Part shown: positions 34,426 to 42,436 of the stretch, piece by piece | How the letters are laid out: every line of letters starts with the position of its first letter | How positions within the stretch are numbered: the first letter of the stretch is position 1 | Origin: Anaerolineales bacterium | Lineage (GTDB): Bacteria; Chloroflexota; Anaerolineae; Anaerolineales; Villigracilaceae | DNA: 64,000 nt | NCBI GenBank assembly: GCA_020634885.1 | Contig: JACKAW010000011.1 | Coordinates: forward strand, 1-64,000 | Direction of reading: 5' to 3' | Made by a program: the position numbers and the translations under genes | The notes under the pieces: generated by a model | Databases searched by the model: none | The model's input: only the letters and a program-made list of their open reading frames with translations | Told to the model about the DNA's origin: nothing

Positions 34426-34460
34426 AACAGGCATCCCCATCTTCCCCGGGAATGCCTGTT
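34426..34460. repeat. Inverted repeat upstream of the orphan gene
   Basis: Arms aacaggcat / atgcctgtt around a C-rich loop. It lies after the ATP-grasp gene and just before the orphan gene on the minus strand. A T-run is lacking, so it may be a weak terminator or an operator. Confidence 0.45.
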
Positions 34461-34531
34461 AACTTTGCTCTTCATTTTACTGCCGTGTACGTACAAGTAA
34501 TCAATAAATTACTCATTGTATAAGTCCTGCT

Positions 34532-35611
34532 TTATTTATATCCTGCCATGCGAGCCAGCGCCATAAGCGGATTTTGAATATATAACCACAAGTTGGTCTC
34601 AGAAAACAGATTCACCGTTGAACGCCCCGCCAATTTATTCCTAACTACAGAAATCGCGCTTGCATATCTTACGTCGTGATATTCCGCTTTTGGGAAGGTT
34701 TCCCCAAGACTTGCCTTTACGGCAAGGTGCGGAAAATTCACACCGGCACGGAATGAACCTTCCAAACTACCCCAAAAACGCGGATTAACTTCTATGATCA
34801 CAACCCGTCCATCCGATGCTCTTTTGCGCAGATCAATATGAGCAACCCCAGTCCACTTGAACGTGGACACAAGCTTCGTTACCGCTTGCAACACATCAGG
34901 ATCATGTACAAACTCAATAGCATCTGGAGATTGAAAACCTTCTCTTACTTCACTGCCCTTTATTCCCTTTTGGATTGTATGTGCAAGGATTTCGCCATTT
35001 TTGCATAATACACTGCAGTCAATATCTTCTCCTTCAAGAAAATTTTGCACAATGTAATTATCAAAAAAATCTGGTTTTTCTTCGATCTCGCGTGACAAGG
35101 CTATACGATCTTCAAAACGGACAATCCCAACCCCACCGCCCGATAGCCGAGGCTTAACCAAAACCGGAAAGATCAAACCACGATCTCTTCCATTGAACTG
35201 CTCATAACTTCTAATGGTAACGGGTGCAGGCAGGCGATTCTCAGCAAGAAAGGCTGCGAGCAATCCTTTATCCCAAAAGGTTCGCAAATTTTGCGCAGAA
35301 TCCATTAACAAAAACGGAACGATAGCCTCAACCTGTTTGCGGCGCTGTGCAAAATAATAGATGGCATCCATATCCACTGGCATACATAAATCTATTTTTT
35401 GTTTACTGCAAACTTCCATAACCGCATCCGCCAAACTTTGCCCATCTCGCAAAAAGTGAAATGATTTTACTTTTCTTGAAAACCGTGCAAGAGGGGCAGG
35501 GGTACGCGATACAAGATGGACACTTAATTTCTTCGCCTGCAATAAACAAGTGATCACATGCGAAGCAAAAGGGCTTTCTCCATCAGGAATTACTATTGAT
35601 AGTTTCGGCAT
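34532..35611 (-). CDS. ATP-grasp family ligase
   Basis: A 359-residue ATP-grasp enzyme of the carB/ATP-grasp_4 type. The N-terminal Rossmann-like part (MPKLSIVIPDGESPFASHV) is followed by the ATP-grasp core: FPVLVKPRLSGGGVGI near 148-163 (ATP-binding Lys and Gly-rich loop), YIVQNFLEGEDIDCSV near 188, and the Mg-binding VVIIEVNPRFWGS near 270-282. It should join a carboxylate to an amine or thiol using ATP. The substrate is unknown, and no peptide or partner gene is adjacent to guide the guess. The gene looks richer in A+T than its neighbours, which may mean recent acquisition. Confidence 0.85.
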   Translation of the reverse strand: MPKLSIVIPDGESPFASHVITCLLQAKKLSVHLVSRTPAPLARFSRKVKSFHFLRDGQSLADAVMEVCSKQKIDLCMPVDMDAIYYFAQRRKQVEAIVPFLLMDSAQNLRTFWDKGLLAAFLAENRLPAPVTIRSYEQFNGRDRGLIFPVLVKPRLSGGGVGIVRFEDRIALSREIEEKPDFFDNYIVQNFLEGEDIDCSVLCKNGEILAHTIQKGIKGSEVREGFQSPDAIEFVHDPDVLQAVTKLVSTFKWTGVAHIDLRKRASDGRVVIIEVNPRFWGSLEGSFRAGVNFPHLAVKASLGETFPKAEYHDVRYASAISVVRNKLAGRSTVNLFSETNLWLYIQNPLMALARMAGYK

Positions 35612-35783
35612 GGGCTAAACTTTTCAAGGCTGAATATATTTCAAACCATACTATATTGCATTAGAGAATACAAACTGTATTATATACAATAAAAAGTATC
35701 TCACTTGAGTGGTGATAAAATCCGCATGACATTTTGTTTGAATTTCAGATCAACATATAAACCCAATTCTATTAGGACAACTC

Positions 35784-36140
35784 ATGGATAAGATATTCAT
35801 CAAAGACCTGTTGGTGCGCGGCATCATCGGTATTCGTGATTGGGAACGTGAAACCGTGCAGGATATTCTCATCAATGTGACGGTCTACACCGACACCCTC
35901 CGCGCCGCCGAAACAGACGATATTGCCGATTGCGTGGATTACAGCGCGCTGGCAAGTAAGATCCGCGCCCATGCAGAGACCGCCAAGCGGCTCACCGTGG
36001 AAGCCCTCGCCAACGACCTGGCAAAAATTTGCCTCGAAACGCCGCTGGTCAAAAAGACCGTTGTCCGTGTGGAAAAACCCGGCGCGGTCCGCTTCACCAA
36101 ATCGGTAGGCGTGGAAGTTGAACGAAAACGCGGCGATTAG
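35784..36140 (+). CDS. folB: Dihydroneopterin aldolase
   Basis: A cytosolic 118-residue enzyme that converts 7,8-dihydroneopterin to 6-hydroxymethyl-dihydropterin and glycolaldehyde in folate synthesis. Family marks are VRGIIGIRDWERE near residue 11 (pocket residues and active Glu), DCVDYSALASKI near 47 and the catalytic-Lys segment VRVEKPGAVRF near 95. The length is normal. AGGAC lies before the ATG. It converges with folE, and the two stop regions overlap by 4 bp, an unusual layout for two steps of one pathway. Confidence 0.93.
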   Translation: MDKIFIKDLLVRGIIGIRDWERETVQDILINVTVYTDTLRAAETDDIADCVDYSALASKIRAHAETAKRLTVEALANDLAKICLETPLVKKTVVRVEKPGAVRFTKSVGVEVERKRGD

Positions 36141-36772
36141 ATCCGCAAAGGTTCCGCGCCACGGTTGAGATGGTCTAAAAATTCCTGACGGGTGTTGATG
36201 CTCTTTCTAAATGTACCCAGCATGGATGAAGTGGTCATACGCGCATCGTGCTTTTTCACGCCGCGCATCATGGCGCACAGGTGAAGTCCCTCCACCACCA
36301 CTGCCACCCCCTGCGGTTTGAGCAGGTCGTTAATAAAATCCGCGATCTGACGGGTCATGCGTTCCTGCACCTGCAAGCGGCGGGCGAACATATCTACAAT
36401 GCGGGGGATTTTGGAAAGCCCGATCACCTGTCCGTTGGGGATGTAGGCAACATGCGCCCGACCCATGAACGGCAGCATGTGATGTTCGCATAAGCTGAAG
36501 TACTCAATATCACGCACGATCACCATGTCATCATAGGTCACATTGAAGACCGCCCCATTGACCAGTTTTTCCACATCGGTGCGGTAGCCGCCAAGCAGCT
36601 CGGGGTACATCCGCGCCACGCGTTTGGGGGTATTTTGCAATCCCTCACGGTTGGGGTCTTCGCCAAAAGCAGCCAACATCGCCCGAACAGATTCTTCAAT
36701 GGTTGTTGTATCGATCTCTTCATTGAAGTTCGGACCTTCATCAAAATCTTCATTGGTTTCGGGGTCGATCAT
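36137..36772 (-). CDS. folE: GTP cyclohydrolase I
   Basis: Converts GTP to 7,8-dihydroneopterin triphosphate, the first step of folate synthesis. It is a 211-residue protein that forms toroidal decamers in this family. Zinc ligands are seen in SLCEHHMLPF (Cys, His) near 95 and LCAMMRGVK (second Cys) near 165. Other blocks are REGLQNTPKRVARMYPEL near 45, GQVIGLSKIPRIVDMFARR and TSSMLGTFR. The acidic N-terminal 25 residues are an extension outside the conserved domain. It overlaps the convergent folB stop. Confidence 0.96.
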   Translation of the reverse strand: MIDPETNEDFDEGPNFNEEIDTTTIEESVRAMLAAFGEDPNREGLQNTPKRVARMYPELLGGYRTDVEKLVNGAVFNVTYDDMVIVRDIEYFSLCEHHMLPFMGRAHVAYIPNGQVIGLSKIPRIVDMFARRLQVQERMTRQIADFINDLLKPQGVAVVVEGLHLCAMMRGVKKHDARMTTSSMLGTFRKSINTRQEFLDHLNRGAEPLRI

Positions 36773-36861
36773 TGTTTCTCCAGTTTATGGGGTGGGTCTC
36801 CCGATTGTATCTGATTTACAAATGTCTACCCACTTGGTACAGAGAGGATAAAATACGCTTT

Positions 36862-37329
36862 ATGAATAATAACCTTACTTCTAAAAGTATTTTCTTCGGT
36901 TCATGGCTGGGCGTTCTCAGTGGCGCCATTCTTGGGGCGGGAACCGGCGCCATCAGCGGAACATGGAACGGCGTAACAGTCGCCGCCATCATCGGCGCAA
37001 TCAGCGGAATTTTCACCGGCGCATTGACGGGGGCACTCGTCACCCGCACCGCAGGCACAACCGGCGGCGTCAGCACGGGCGCATATTCTGGCATGGCATT
37101 TGGCGCCTTTTTGGGGCTGATCTGCGGCATGTTCGTCCCCGAATCTTTTCGGCTCAAAGTTCTAGAGTTGGATGTGCTTATTTTGAACGTCATCTTCTCG
37201 GGGCGGTTCGAGGCGGCGATCCTTTTCAGTTTCCTGTTCTCGGTACTCGCCACCGCTGTCGGCGCGTGGATCGGCGGGCGAAATCTCATGCGCCGCGATG
37301 TAGAAAACCTGAAAACAAACCACCCGTAG
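36862..37329 (+). CDS. Glycine-zipper membrane protein
   Basis: A 155-residue membrane protein. Residues about 10-95 are a run of small residues with repeated GxxxG/AxxxG spacing (GVLSGAILGAGTGAISG, IGAISGIFTGALTGALV), forming two or three tightly packed helices. A further helix lies near 110-140. No specific family was recognised; glycine-zipper proteins often oligomerise in membranes. ATG 36862 follows a TAAAAT box by 7 nt, so the message may be leaderless; a longer frame from 36772 begins with TTG and crosses the folE promoter region. Confidence 0.65.
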   Translation: MNNNLTSKSIFFGSWLGVLSGAILGAGTGAISGTWNGVTVAAIIGAISGIFTGALTGALVTRTAGTTGGVSTGAYSGMAFGAFLGLICGMFVPESFRLKVLELDVLILNVIFSGRFEAAILFSFLFSVLATAVGAWIGGRNLMRRDVENLKTNHP

Positions 37330-37387
37330 GGGCGGGGCACACACCCACACAACGTTTCATCCCCGTTATGCCGCAAAACCAGAATGG

Positions 37388-37393
37388 TATAAT
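37388..37393 (+). promoter_or_regulatory. -10 box of yebC
   Basis: A perfect TATAAT, here with a 5' leader of about 55 nt and an AAGGAGA ribosome binding site before the ATG. Confidence 0.5.
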
Positions 37394-37453
37394 TTTGTCG
37401 CCTAAATTCATAAATCCCCGATCAAAATTGGTCATTATCTGAAGGAGAACGAC

Positions 37454-38206
37454 ATGTCCGGACATTCGAAGTGGTCCACCATTAAACGCAAGAAAGGCGT
37501 AGCCGATGCCAAACGCGGCGCCATTTTCACCCGCCTGGCGCGTGAAATCACCATTGCCGCCCGCGATGGCGGCGACCCCGATACCAATTTCCGCCTGCGC
37601 CTCGCCGTGGAAAAAGCCCGCGCCGAAAACATGCCCAAAGACAATATCGAACGCGCCATCAAAAAAGGCACCGGCGAAGATAAAGATGCCGCCGTGTTCG
37701 AAGAACTCACCCTCGAAGGCTACGGACCACATGGTTCAGCCGTCATGGTCTCCTGCGTCACCGATAACCGAGTCCGCACCGTTTCAGATGTCCGCCACAT
37801 CTTCAGCAAGTTTGGCGGCAACATGGCAGAAGCCGGAGCCGTCGGCTGGCAGTTCGACCGCAAATGCTACTTCTCCTTCCCCGCCAGCGCCATCGCTTTC
37901 GATAAAGCTTTCGAACTCGGCGTTGAAGCCGGAGCCGACGATGTAGTGGACAGCGGCGAAGAGATCGAAATTTTTGGTCCCGTTGATGCCTTCAAAACCA
38001 TCATGGATACCCTCAGCAAAGCCAACGTTCAGCCTGCCGAAGCCGGTCTGCGCCTGATCTCCAAACAAGAGATCGACCTCGGTGTGGAAGAGATCATGTC
38101 TGTAATGAAGGTCGTTGAAAACCTCGAAGACCTCGACGATGTGCAGGATGTCTATCACAACGTGAAGATGTCTGACGAAGCGCTCGCCGCCCTCGAAAAC
38201 GCGTAA
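37454..38206 (+). CDS. yebC: YebC/PmpR family protein (TACO1-like)
   Basis: A 250-residue cytosolic protein of the conserved YebC family, described as a DNA-binding regulator and, more recently, as a factor that helps ribosomes translate difficult proline stretches. The N-terminal block GHSKWSTIKRKKGVADAKR is diagnostic (shown in part: GHSKWSTIKRKKG). The central block LEGYGPHGSAVMVSC and the acidic C-terminal domain are complete. It precedes ruvC by 80 bp, the classical yebC-ruvC order, so the two probably form one unit with a palindromic repeat in the gap. Confidence 0.96.
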   Translation: MSGHSKWSTIKRKKGVADAKRGAIFTRLAREITIAARDGGDPDTNFRLRLAVEKARAENMPKDNIERAIKKGTGEDKDAAVFEELTLEGYGPHGSAVMVSCVTDNRVRTVSDVRHIFSKFGGNMAEAGAVGWQFDRKCYFSFPASAIAFDKAFELGVEAGADDVVDSGEEIEIFGPVDAFKTIMDTLSKANVQPAEAGLRLISKQEIDLGVEEIMSVMKVVENLEDLDDVQDVYHNVKMSDEALAALENA

Positions 38207-38223
38207 AAATCATCAAACACGAC

Positions 38224-38267
38224 GGGCACGAAGGACACGAAGGTTTTCCTTTGTGAACTTCGTGCCC
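38224..38267. repeat. Palindromic repeat between yebC and ruvC
   Basis: Outer arms gggcacgaag / cttcgtgccc with an inner cacgaagg / cctttgtg pair. It looks like a dispersed repeat and can fold in the yebC-ruvC message. Confidence 0.75.
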
Positions 38268-38286
38268 TTTGTGGTTAAATGGGTTT

Positions 38287-38787
38287 ATGACACTCGCCCT
38301 CGGAATTGACCCCGGCACCGCCACCACAGGCTACGGACTCGTGCGCCTCATGCCAGACGGGGAGCTGGTCGCTGTTGATTATGGCGTGATCCTCACCCCA
38401 AAAGAATCCAGCGACTCCGCTCGGCTCGTGATGCTCTTCGATGAACTCAACAAGATCCTAAAGAAGCACAAGCCCGAAACCGCCGCCGTGGAAAAACTCT
38501 TCTTCGCGCGCAACGTAACCACCGGCATCACGGTTGGACAGGCTCGCGGCGTGGTGCTGCTCGCGCTCGAAAAAGCAAAGATCACTCCCTACGAATACAG
38601 CCCCACCGAAGTGAAAAATGCCGTAGCGGGCTATGGTCATGCCGAAAAACGTCAAATGCAGGAAATGGTACGGACATTACTGCAGCTTGAAAAAATCCCC
38701 AAACCAGACGATGCCGCCGACGCATTGGCAGTTGCCATCACCCATCTAAACACTGCCCGATATGATCTTCCGGGCTACAACGGGTAA
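38287..38787 (+). CDS. ruvC: Holliday junction endonuclease RuvC
   Basis: Cuts Holliday junctions symmetrically in recombination, working with RuvAB. The 166-residue length is normal. The acidic catalytic set is present: Asp in LGIDPGTATTGYG (residue 7), Glu in AVEKLFFARN near 67 and the Asp pair in PDDAADALAVAI near 141. ATG 38287 is the family start; the frame extends six codons upstream without support. ruvA is 3 kb downstream behind an ABC transporter, and ruvB is not in the window. Confidence 0.96.
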   Translation: MTLALGIDPGTATTGYGLVRLMPDGELVAVDYGVILTPKESSDSARLVMLFDELNKILKKHKPETAAVEKLFFARNVTTGITVGQARGVVLLALEKAKITPYEYSPTEVKNAVAGYGHAEKRQMQEMVRTLLQLEKIPKPDDAADALAVAITHLNTARYDLPGYNG

Positions 38788-38795
38788 TCCTTATC

Positions 38796-38824
38796 TTGTC
38801 CGGCACACCTGTCTGTGCTACACT
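38796..38824 (+). promoter_or_regulatory. Sigma-70-type promoter of the 20-codon mini-gene
   Basis: TTGTCC and TACACT with an exact 17-nt spacer, beginning 9 nt after the ruvC stop. The predicted start is near 38831. Confidence 0.65.
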
Positions 38825-38862
38825 ACGAGCAATAAATTTCAAAAGGAAAGGAGGTACGTTAA

Positions 38863-38925
38863 GTGAATATTGATAACAAATTTCGACTAAAGAAACGAGT
38901 GCCTCCTGTTCGCATATTGGCTTAA
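38863..38925 (+). CDS. Possible 20-residue peptide or leader peptide
   Basis: GTG start 8 nt after a near-perfect AAAGGAGGT; 20 codons and TAA. The product is basic: MNIDNKFRLKKR followed by VPPVRILA. It sits in its own small unit with a promoter upstream and a terminator 30 nt downstream, so the transcript should be about 150 nt. It could be a free peptide, an attenuation leader for the ABC exporter genes at 39126-41723, or simply part of a small RNA. I know of no matching family. Confidence 0.5.
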   Translation: MNIDNKFRLKKRVPPVRILA

Positions 38926-38954
38926 CTTTCCCAACTATTGGGTTTAATTCCATG

Positions 38955-38985
38955 ACCGCAGGCGCTTGTCTGCGGTTTTTTTTAT
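38955..38985 (+). terminator. Terminator of the mini-gene
   Basis: Stem accgcag / ctgcggt with an 8-nt loop and a run of eight T residues. Confidence 0.85.
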
Positions 38986-38988
38986 TAA

Positions 38989-39101
38989 TAGACTTCTTGC
39001 AAAAGTCACTTGTAGGTCAGGCTTTTAGCCTGACGATCTGTTGATATTTAGCGCATGGCGGGTTGAAAACCCGCCCTATGGATACTTGTGCAAGAGGTCT
39101 A
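38989..39101. mobile_element. 113-bp MITE-like element with TA-flanked terminal repeats
   Basis: The ends tagacttcttgcaaaagt (38989-39006) and acttgtgcaagaggtcta (39084-39101) are inverted repeats with 16 of 18 matches. The outermost TA may be a target duplication, as in IS630/mariner-derived MITEs. Inside are two hairpins, gtcaggct/agcctgac and ggcgggtt/aacccgcc. No coding capacity. Confidence 0.75.
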
Positions 39102-39125
39102 ATGCATCAATGAAGAAGGTAACAC

Positions 39126-40124
39126 ATGAGTGTGATTGAAGTGCAAGAACTAGGCAAAGAATTTCAAGTGCCGCAAAAAGACCCGGGGGTTCTAGGCGCG
39201 GTGCGCGGGTTATTCCGTCCGCGTTATGAAAACAAAAAGGCGGTAGACCAGCTCAACTTCCAGGTGGAAGCGGGGGAGATCGTTGGCTACATCGGCGTGA
39301 ACGGTGCGGGCAAATCCACCACCATCAAAATGCTTACCGGCATCCTCATGCCCTCCAGCGGAACCGTGCGCGTGCTGGGGCGTGACCCACACAAACAGCG
39401 CGTGGAAAACGCCCGTGAGATCGGCGTAGTCTTTGGGCAGCGCACCCAATTATGGTGGGACCTTGCGCTGATCGAATCGCTGGACCTGATCGCAAAGATC
39501 TATGATGTGCCGCCCGCTCGATACAAGGAAGTGCTGGAGCAATTTACCGAAACGTTGGAACTCGGCAGCCTGCTCAAAGTGCCGGTGCGCAACATGTCGC
39601 TCGGACAAAAGATGCGTTCAGAACTTGCCGCTGCGCTGATCCATCAGCCCAAAGTGGTGTATCTGGATGAACCCACCATCGGGTTGGACTTGATCGTGAA
39701 GGAACGCATCCGCGATTTTATTAAGAAGGAATGCGGTTCCAAAGGCATGACCGTGATGCTGACCACACACGACCTCGGCGATATTGAAGAACTGTGCCAG
39801 CGAGTCATCATCATTGACAACGGACATGTGATCTACGACGGACCGATCAACACTATTAAGAAACGCTTTGGTAAATTCCGTGAGATCACCTTTGAAACAG
39901 CAGAAAATGCAAAAGCGCCCACACTGCCTGCGGGCGCAGAAGTTCTCGCGGCAGAAGAACGCAAATTGCAAATCCGTTTTGACCGCACAGTAAGCAGCGC
40001 CAGCAAGATCGCCAGTACCGTGATGAGCCAAATGGAAGTGACCGATTTTTCCCTCTCTGAACCAGACCTCGCCGGAATTGTGAAACAGATCTACAACGGC
40101 GCATTGGATATGGAGGAAAAATGA
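39126..40124 (+). CDS. ABC-2 type exporter, ATP-binding protein (COG4586)
   Basis: A 332-residue ATPase subunit of an uncharacterised exporter. Walker A is GVNGAGKSTT near residue 57, the Q-loop is GVVFGQRTQLWW, the signature is MSLGQKMR near 158 (Ser-Leu-Gly-Gln, a common COG4586 variant), Walker B is VVYLDEP and the switch His is in TTHDLGD. The C-terminal 80 residues are an extra beta domain seen in this subgroup. The stop overlaps the first permease gene in ATGA. The three-gene set matches COG4586/4587/3694 exporters, often annotated as drug or daunorubicin-like transporters; the substrate is unknown. Confidence 0.92.
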   Translation: MSVIEVQELGKEFQVPQKDPGVLGAVRGLFRPRYENKKAVDQLNFQVEAGEIVGYIGVNGAGKSTTIKMLTGILMPSSGTVRVLGRDPHKQRVENAREIGVVFGQRTQLWWDLALIESLDLIAKIYDVPPARYKEVLEQFTETLELGSLLKVPVRNMSLGQKMRSELAAALIHQPKVVYLDEPTIGLDLIVKERIRDFIKKECGSKGMTVMLTTHDLGDIEELCQRVIIIDNGHVIYDGPINTIKKRFGKFREITFETAENAKAPTLPAGAEVLAAEERKLQIRFDRTVSSASKIASTVMSQMEVTDFSLSEPDLAGIVKQIYNGALDMEEK

Positions 40125-40933
40125 TCCACTCCTTAAACCGCCGCGCCTCCATGTATGGTGCGTTATTTGCCATGATCCCCAAAATGTTCATGGCGTATCA
40201 ACTATGGTTTTGGGCAGGGCTGGTAATGAACATTATCAGCATTACCATTTTGTATTTTTTTTGGGATGCGATCTACGCCAATGCAACCATCATCTCCGGG
40301 CTTACCCGTGAGCAGACCCTCAATTATGTTTTACTGGCGTTCTTCTTCATGCCGCTTGTCAGCAATGACCTGCTCTGGGAGTTCGGCAGCAACCTGCGTG
40401 AAGGGTTAATGATCCACCACCTTTTGCGTCCGGTTAATTTTCAGGCAATGAACTACGCCCAACAACTGGGTGGGCTGGTCACCCGCATGGCATTTCAACT
40501 TCCCATCATGCTGCTTGCCATGTTCCTGTTCGATATGCAATTTCCAGCCGACTTGAATACATGGGTGGCTTTCCTCCTCTCTGCCCTGCTTGGATTCACT
40601 GCCATGTTCTTTTTTAGTTGGCTGATGGCGTGCATGGCATTCTACACCACCGAGATATGGGGGTTGGGCGTCTTGCTTGAAGGCATTACCATCTTTTTTA
40701 GCGGGTCACTGGTGCCGCTGGCAATGATGCCCGCATGGCTGCGTGGAATTGTGCTCAGCGTCCCTTTTGCACAGGCATTGGCGGTTCCTGTTGGTTTACT
40801 GGCAGGCATTACCCCCGTGAGTGACGCACCCCGCATCTGGCTCATTCAATTGGGTTGGATCATCAGCATGTGGATTCTTTCAAACCTTGTCTTTCGTGTT
40901 GCAGTTCGCAAGATCACGGTGCAGGGAGGCTGA
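40121..40933 (+). CDS. ABC-2 family transporter permease
   Basis: A 270-residue inner-membrane permease with six predicted helices, in the ABC2_membrane_6 style: MIHSLNRRASMYGALFAMIP as the N-terminal interfacial segment, then helices near 20-45, 60-85, 105-130, 140-170, 175-200 and 230-255. It should form a heterodimer with the next gene product, driven by the upstream ATPase. Start overlaps the ATPase stop, and the next permease starts 1 nt after its own stop, so all three are translationally linked. Confidence 0.88.
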   Translation: MIHSLNRRASMYGALFAMIPKMFMAYQLWFWAGLVMNIISITILYFFWDAIYANATIISGLTREQTLNYVLLAFFFMPLVSNDLLWEFGSNLREGLMIHHLLRPVNFQAMNYAQQLGGLVTRMAFQLPIMLLAMFLFDMQFPADLNTWVAFLLSALLGFTAMFFFSWLMACMAFYTTEIWGLGVLLEGITIFFSGSLVPLAMMPAWLRGIVLSVPFAQALAVPVGLLAGITPVSDAPRIWLIQLGWIISMWILSNLVFRVAVRKITVQGG

Positions 40934-40934
40934 T

Positions 40935-41723
40935 ATGACACGATACCTTGATCTATACTGGCTGTTCCTCATTCAACGCCTCAAAACCCTGATGGAATAC
41001 CGCGCCAGCTTTATCCTTGGGGCGGCTTCCACCATTTCGTTACAGGCGGCAAGTATTGCGGCGGTATGGGTTGTGATGCAAAAAGTGCCCAGCCTAAACG
41101 GTTGGAGCTACAACGAAGTACTGATGGTCTATGGGTTTGTCACACTGACAAAATCCATCAACCACATGTTTGCCGATAATCTGTGGACGATAGGACGGGT
41201 GTACATCCGTACCGGCGGGTTTGATAGGTTCCTCGTCCGCCCGATTGACCCGCTCTTTCACCTGCTGGCAGACCGGTTTTGTCAGGATGGCGTGGGCAAC
41301 TTCGTGGTTGGCATTGCATTGGTCATCAAAACCTCCATCGACCTCGGCATAGAGTGGACTCTGCCCAAGGCGCTCATGTTGATCGTTGCCACTATCAGCG
41401 GTGGGGTGATCTTCATTGCGCTCAACCTTATCACGGCGGTTTCCTCATTCTGGGTGATAGACTCTGTCCCCGTTACCCGGCTTGTGTTCGATAATCACCT
41501 CTTCGCGCAGTATCCGCTCACGATCTATCCGCGAGCTATTTCGGTGCTACTCACCTGGGTCATTCCCTACGGGTTTGCTTCGTTCTACCCCGCCAGCTAT
41601 TTACTCGGACGCGAGATCGGCAACCTCGCCTGGCTCTCTCCATTTATCGCGGCGTTTCTGATGTTCATTGGCTATCGCTTCTGGCAATTCGGGTTGAGAT
41701 ATTACTCAGGCACAGGCTCCTAA
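40935..41723 (+). CDS. ABC-2 family transporter permease, second subunit
   Basis: A 262-residue inner-membrane permease with six helices (COG3694-like). The N-terminal YLDLYWLFLIQRLKTLMEYR is the usual amphipathic entry, and IRTGGFDRFLVRPIDPLFHLLADRF near 90-115 (in part) is a family mark. GGAGG precedes ATG 40935; a longer frame would overlap the previous permease. It is the last gene of the exporter operon and is followed by a strong terminator. Confidence 0.9.
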   Translation: MTRYLDLYWLFLIQRLKTLMEYRASFILGAASTISLQAASIAAVWVVMQKVPSLNGWSYNEVLMVYGFVTLTKSINHMFADNLWTIGRVYIRTGGFDRFLVRPIDPLFHLLADRFCQDGVGNFVVGIALVIKTSIDLGIEWTLPKALMLIVATISGGVIFIALNLITAVSSFWVIDSVPVTRLVFDNHLFAQYPLTIYPRAISVLLTWVIPYGFASFYPASYLLGREIGNLAWLSPFIAAFLMFIGYRFWQFGLRYYSGTGS

Positions 41724-41760
41724 AAGTAGGGGCGACTTTTACGGTCGCCCCTACTTTTTA
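41722..41760 (+). terminator. Terminator of the ABC exporter operon
   Basis: A stem of about 13 bp (agtaggggcgac / gtcgcccctact) and a T-run. The GTAGGGGCG core is shared with the palindromic repeat at 19731. Confidence 0.9.
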
Positions 41761-41767
41761 TTTACGG

Positions 41768-41773
41768 TAAAAT
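41768..41773 (+). promoter_or_regulatory. -10 box of ruvA, leaderless arrangement
   Basis: TAAAAT ends 7 nt before the ruvA ATG. No ribosome binding site is visible. Confidence 0.5.
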
Positions 41774-41780
41774 ACGAACC

Positions 41781-42359
41781 ATGATCGCAACCTTACGCGG
41801 AGAAATTCAACATATTGAAGATAACGCCATCATCGTCGAAGTGGGCGGTGTGGGGCTGAGAGTCTTTGTCCCGGCGCCAGTGCGCACAAAGGCATCGGCG
41901 GGAGAAATGATCTTTTTGTTCACCCATCTTGTCGTTAGGGAAGATGCGTTAACGCTCTACGGCTTCGAATCCCAATCCGACCGCGATCTGTTCAACATCC
42001 TGCTCGGGGTTGATGGGGTGGGTCCAAAAGTGGCAGTTTCCGTTTTATCCACACTTACGCTTGAAACCATTCAACGCGCCATCTTTTCGGATGAAGAAGA
42101 ACTGCTTAGCAAGGTGCCGGGCGTGGGCAAGAAAACCGCGCAAAAAATGGCGATCCATCTCAAAGACAAACTCAAACCAACGGATGCACTCGGCAAACTC
42201 GCGGCGCTCGCCGATTACGACAGCGAAGTCCTCGCCGCGCTCACCGCATTGGGTTATTCTGTGGTTGAAGCACAAGCCGCGCTGCAATCGTTACCCAAAG
42301 ATGCGCCCAAAGATGTGGAAGAACGCCTGCGCGCCGCTTTGCAATACATTAGCCGATAA
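41781..42359 (+). CDS. ruvA: Holliday junction branch-migration protein RuvA
   Basis: A tetrameric DNA-binding protein that holds the Holliday junction for the RuvB motor. The 192-residue protein has the OB-fold domain I (MIATLRGEIQHIEDNAIIVEVGGVG, partly shown: MIATLRGEI), helix-hairpin-helix motifs in domain II (LLGVDGVGPKVA near 73 and LLSKVPGVGKKTAQKM near 108) and the C-terminal domain III that contacts RuvB (ALTALGYSVVEAQAAL). Promoter placement suggests its own leaderless transcript. Confidence 0.96.
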   Translation: MIATLRGEIQHIEDNAIIVEVGGVGLRVFVPAPVRTKASAGEMIFLFTHLVVREDALTLYGFESQSDRDLFNILLGVDGVGPKVAVSVLSTLTLETIQRAIFSDEEELLSKVPGVGKKTAQKMAIHLKDKLKPTDALGKLAALADYDSEVLAALTALGYSVVEAQAALQSLPKDAPKDVEERLRAALQYISR

Positions 42360-42376
42360 GTGCAGCATAGCGTGTA

Positions 42377-42421
42377 AATAAGAAGAGACGGTCACCATCA
42401 AAGTGACCGTCTCTTCTTATT
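42377..42421. terminator. Bidirectional terminator between ruvA and the ferric-reductase-like gene
   Basis: A perfect 19-bp stem (aataagaagagacggtcac) with a 7-nt loop, the longest perfect hairpin in the window. Confidence 0.93.
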
Positions 42422-42436
42422 ATTTAAACAAATGAA

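Noticed and set aside
35726..35791. Short upstream frame before folB, preceded by TAAAAT
   Set aside because: The gap between box and ATG is only 4 nt and the peptide has no features; folB has its own leader and ribosome binding site.
41940..41985. tRNA-like ttcgaatcc stretch
   Set aside because: It lies in the ruvA coding sequence and no acceptor stem or anticodon arm can be formed around it.
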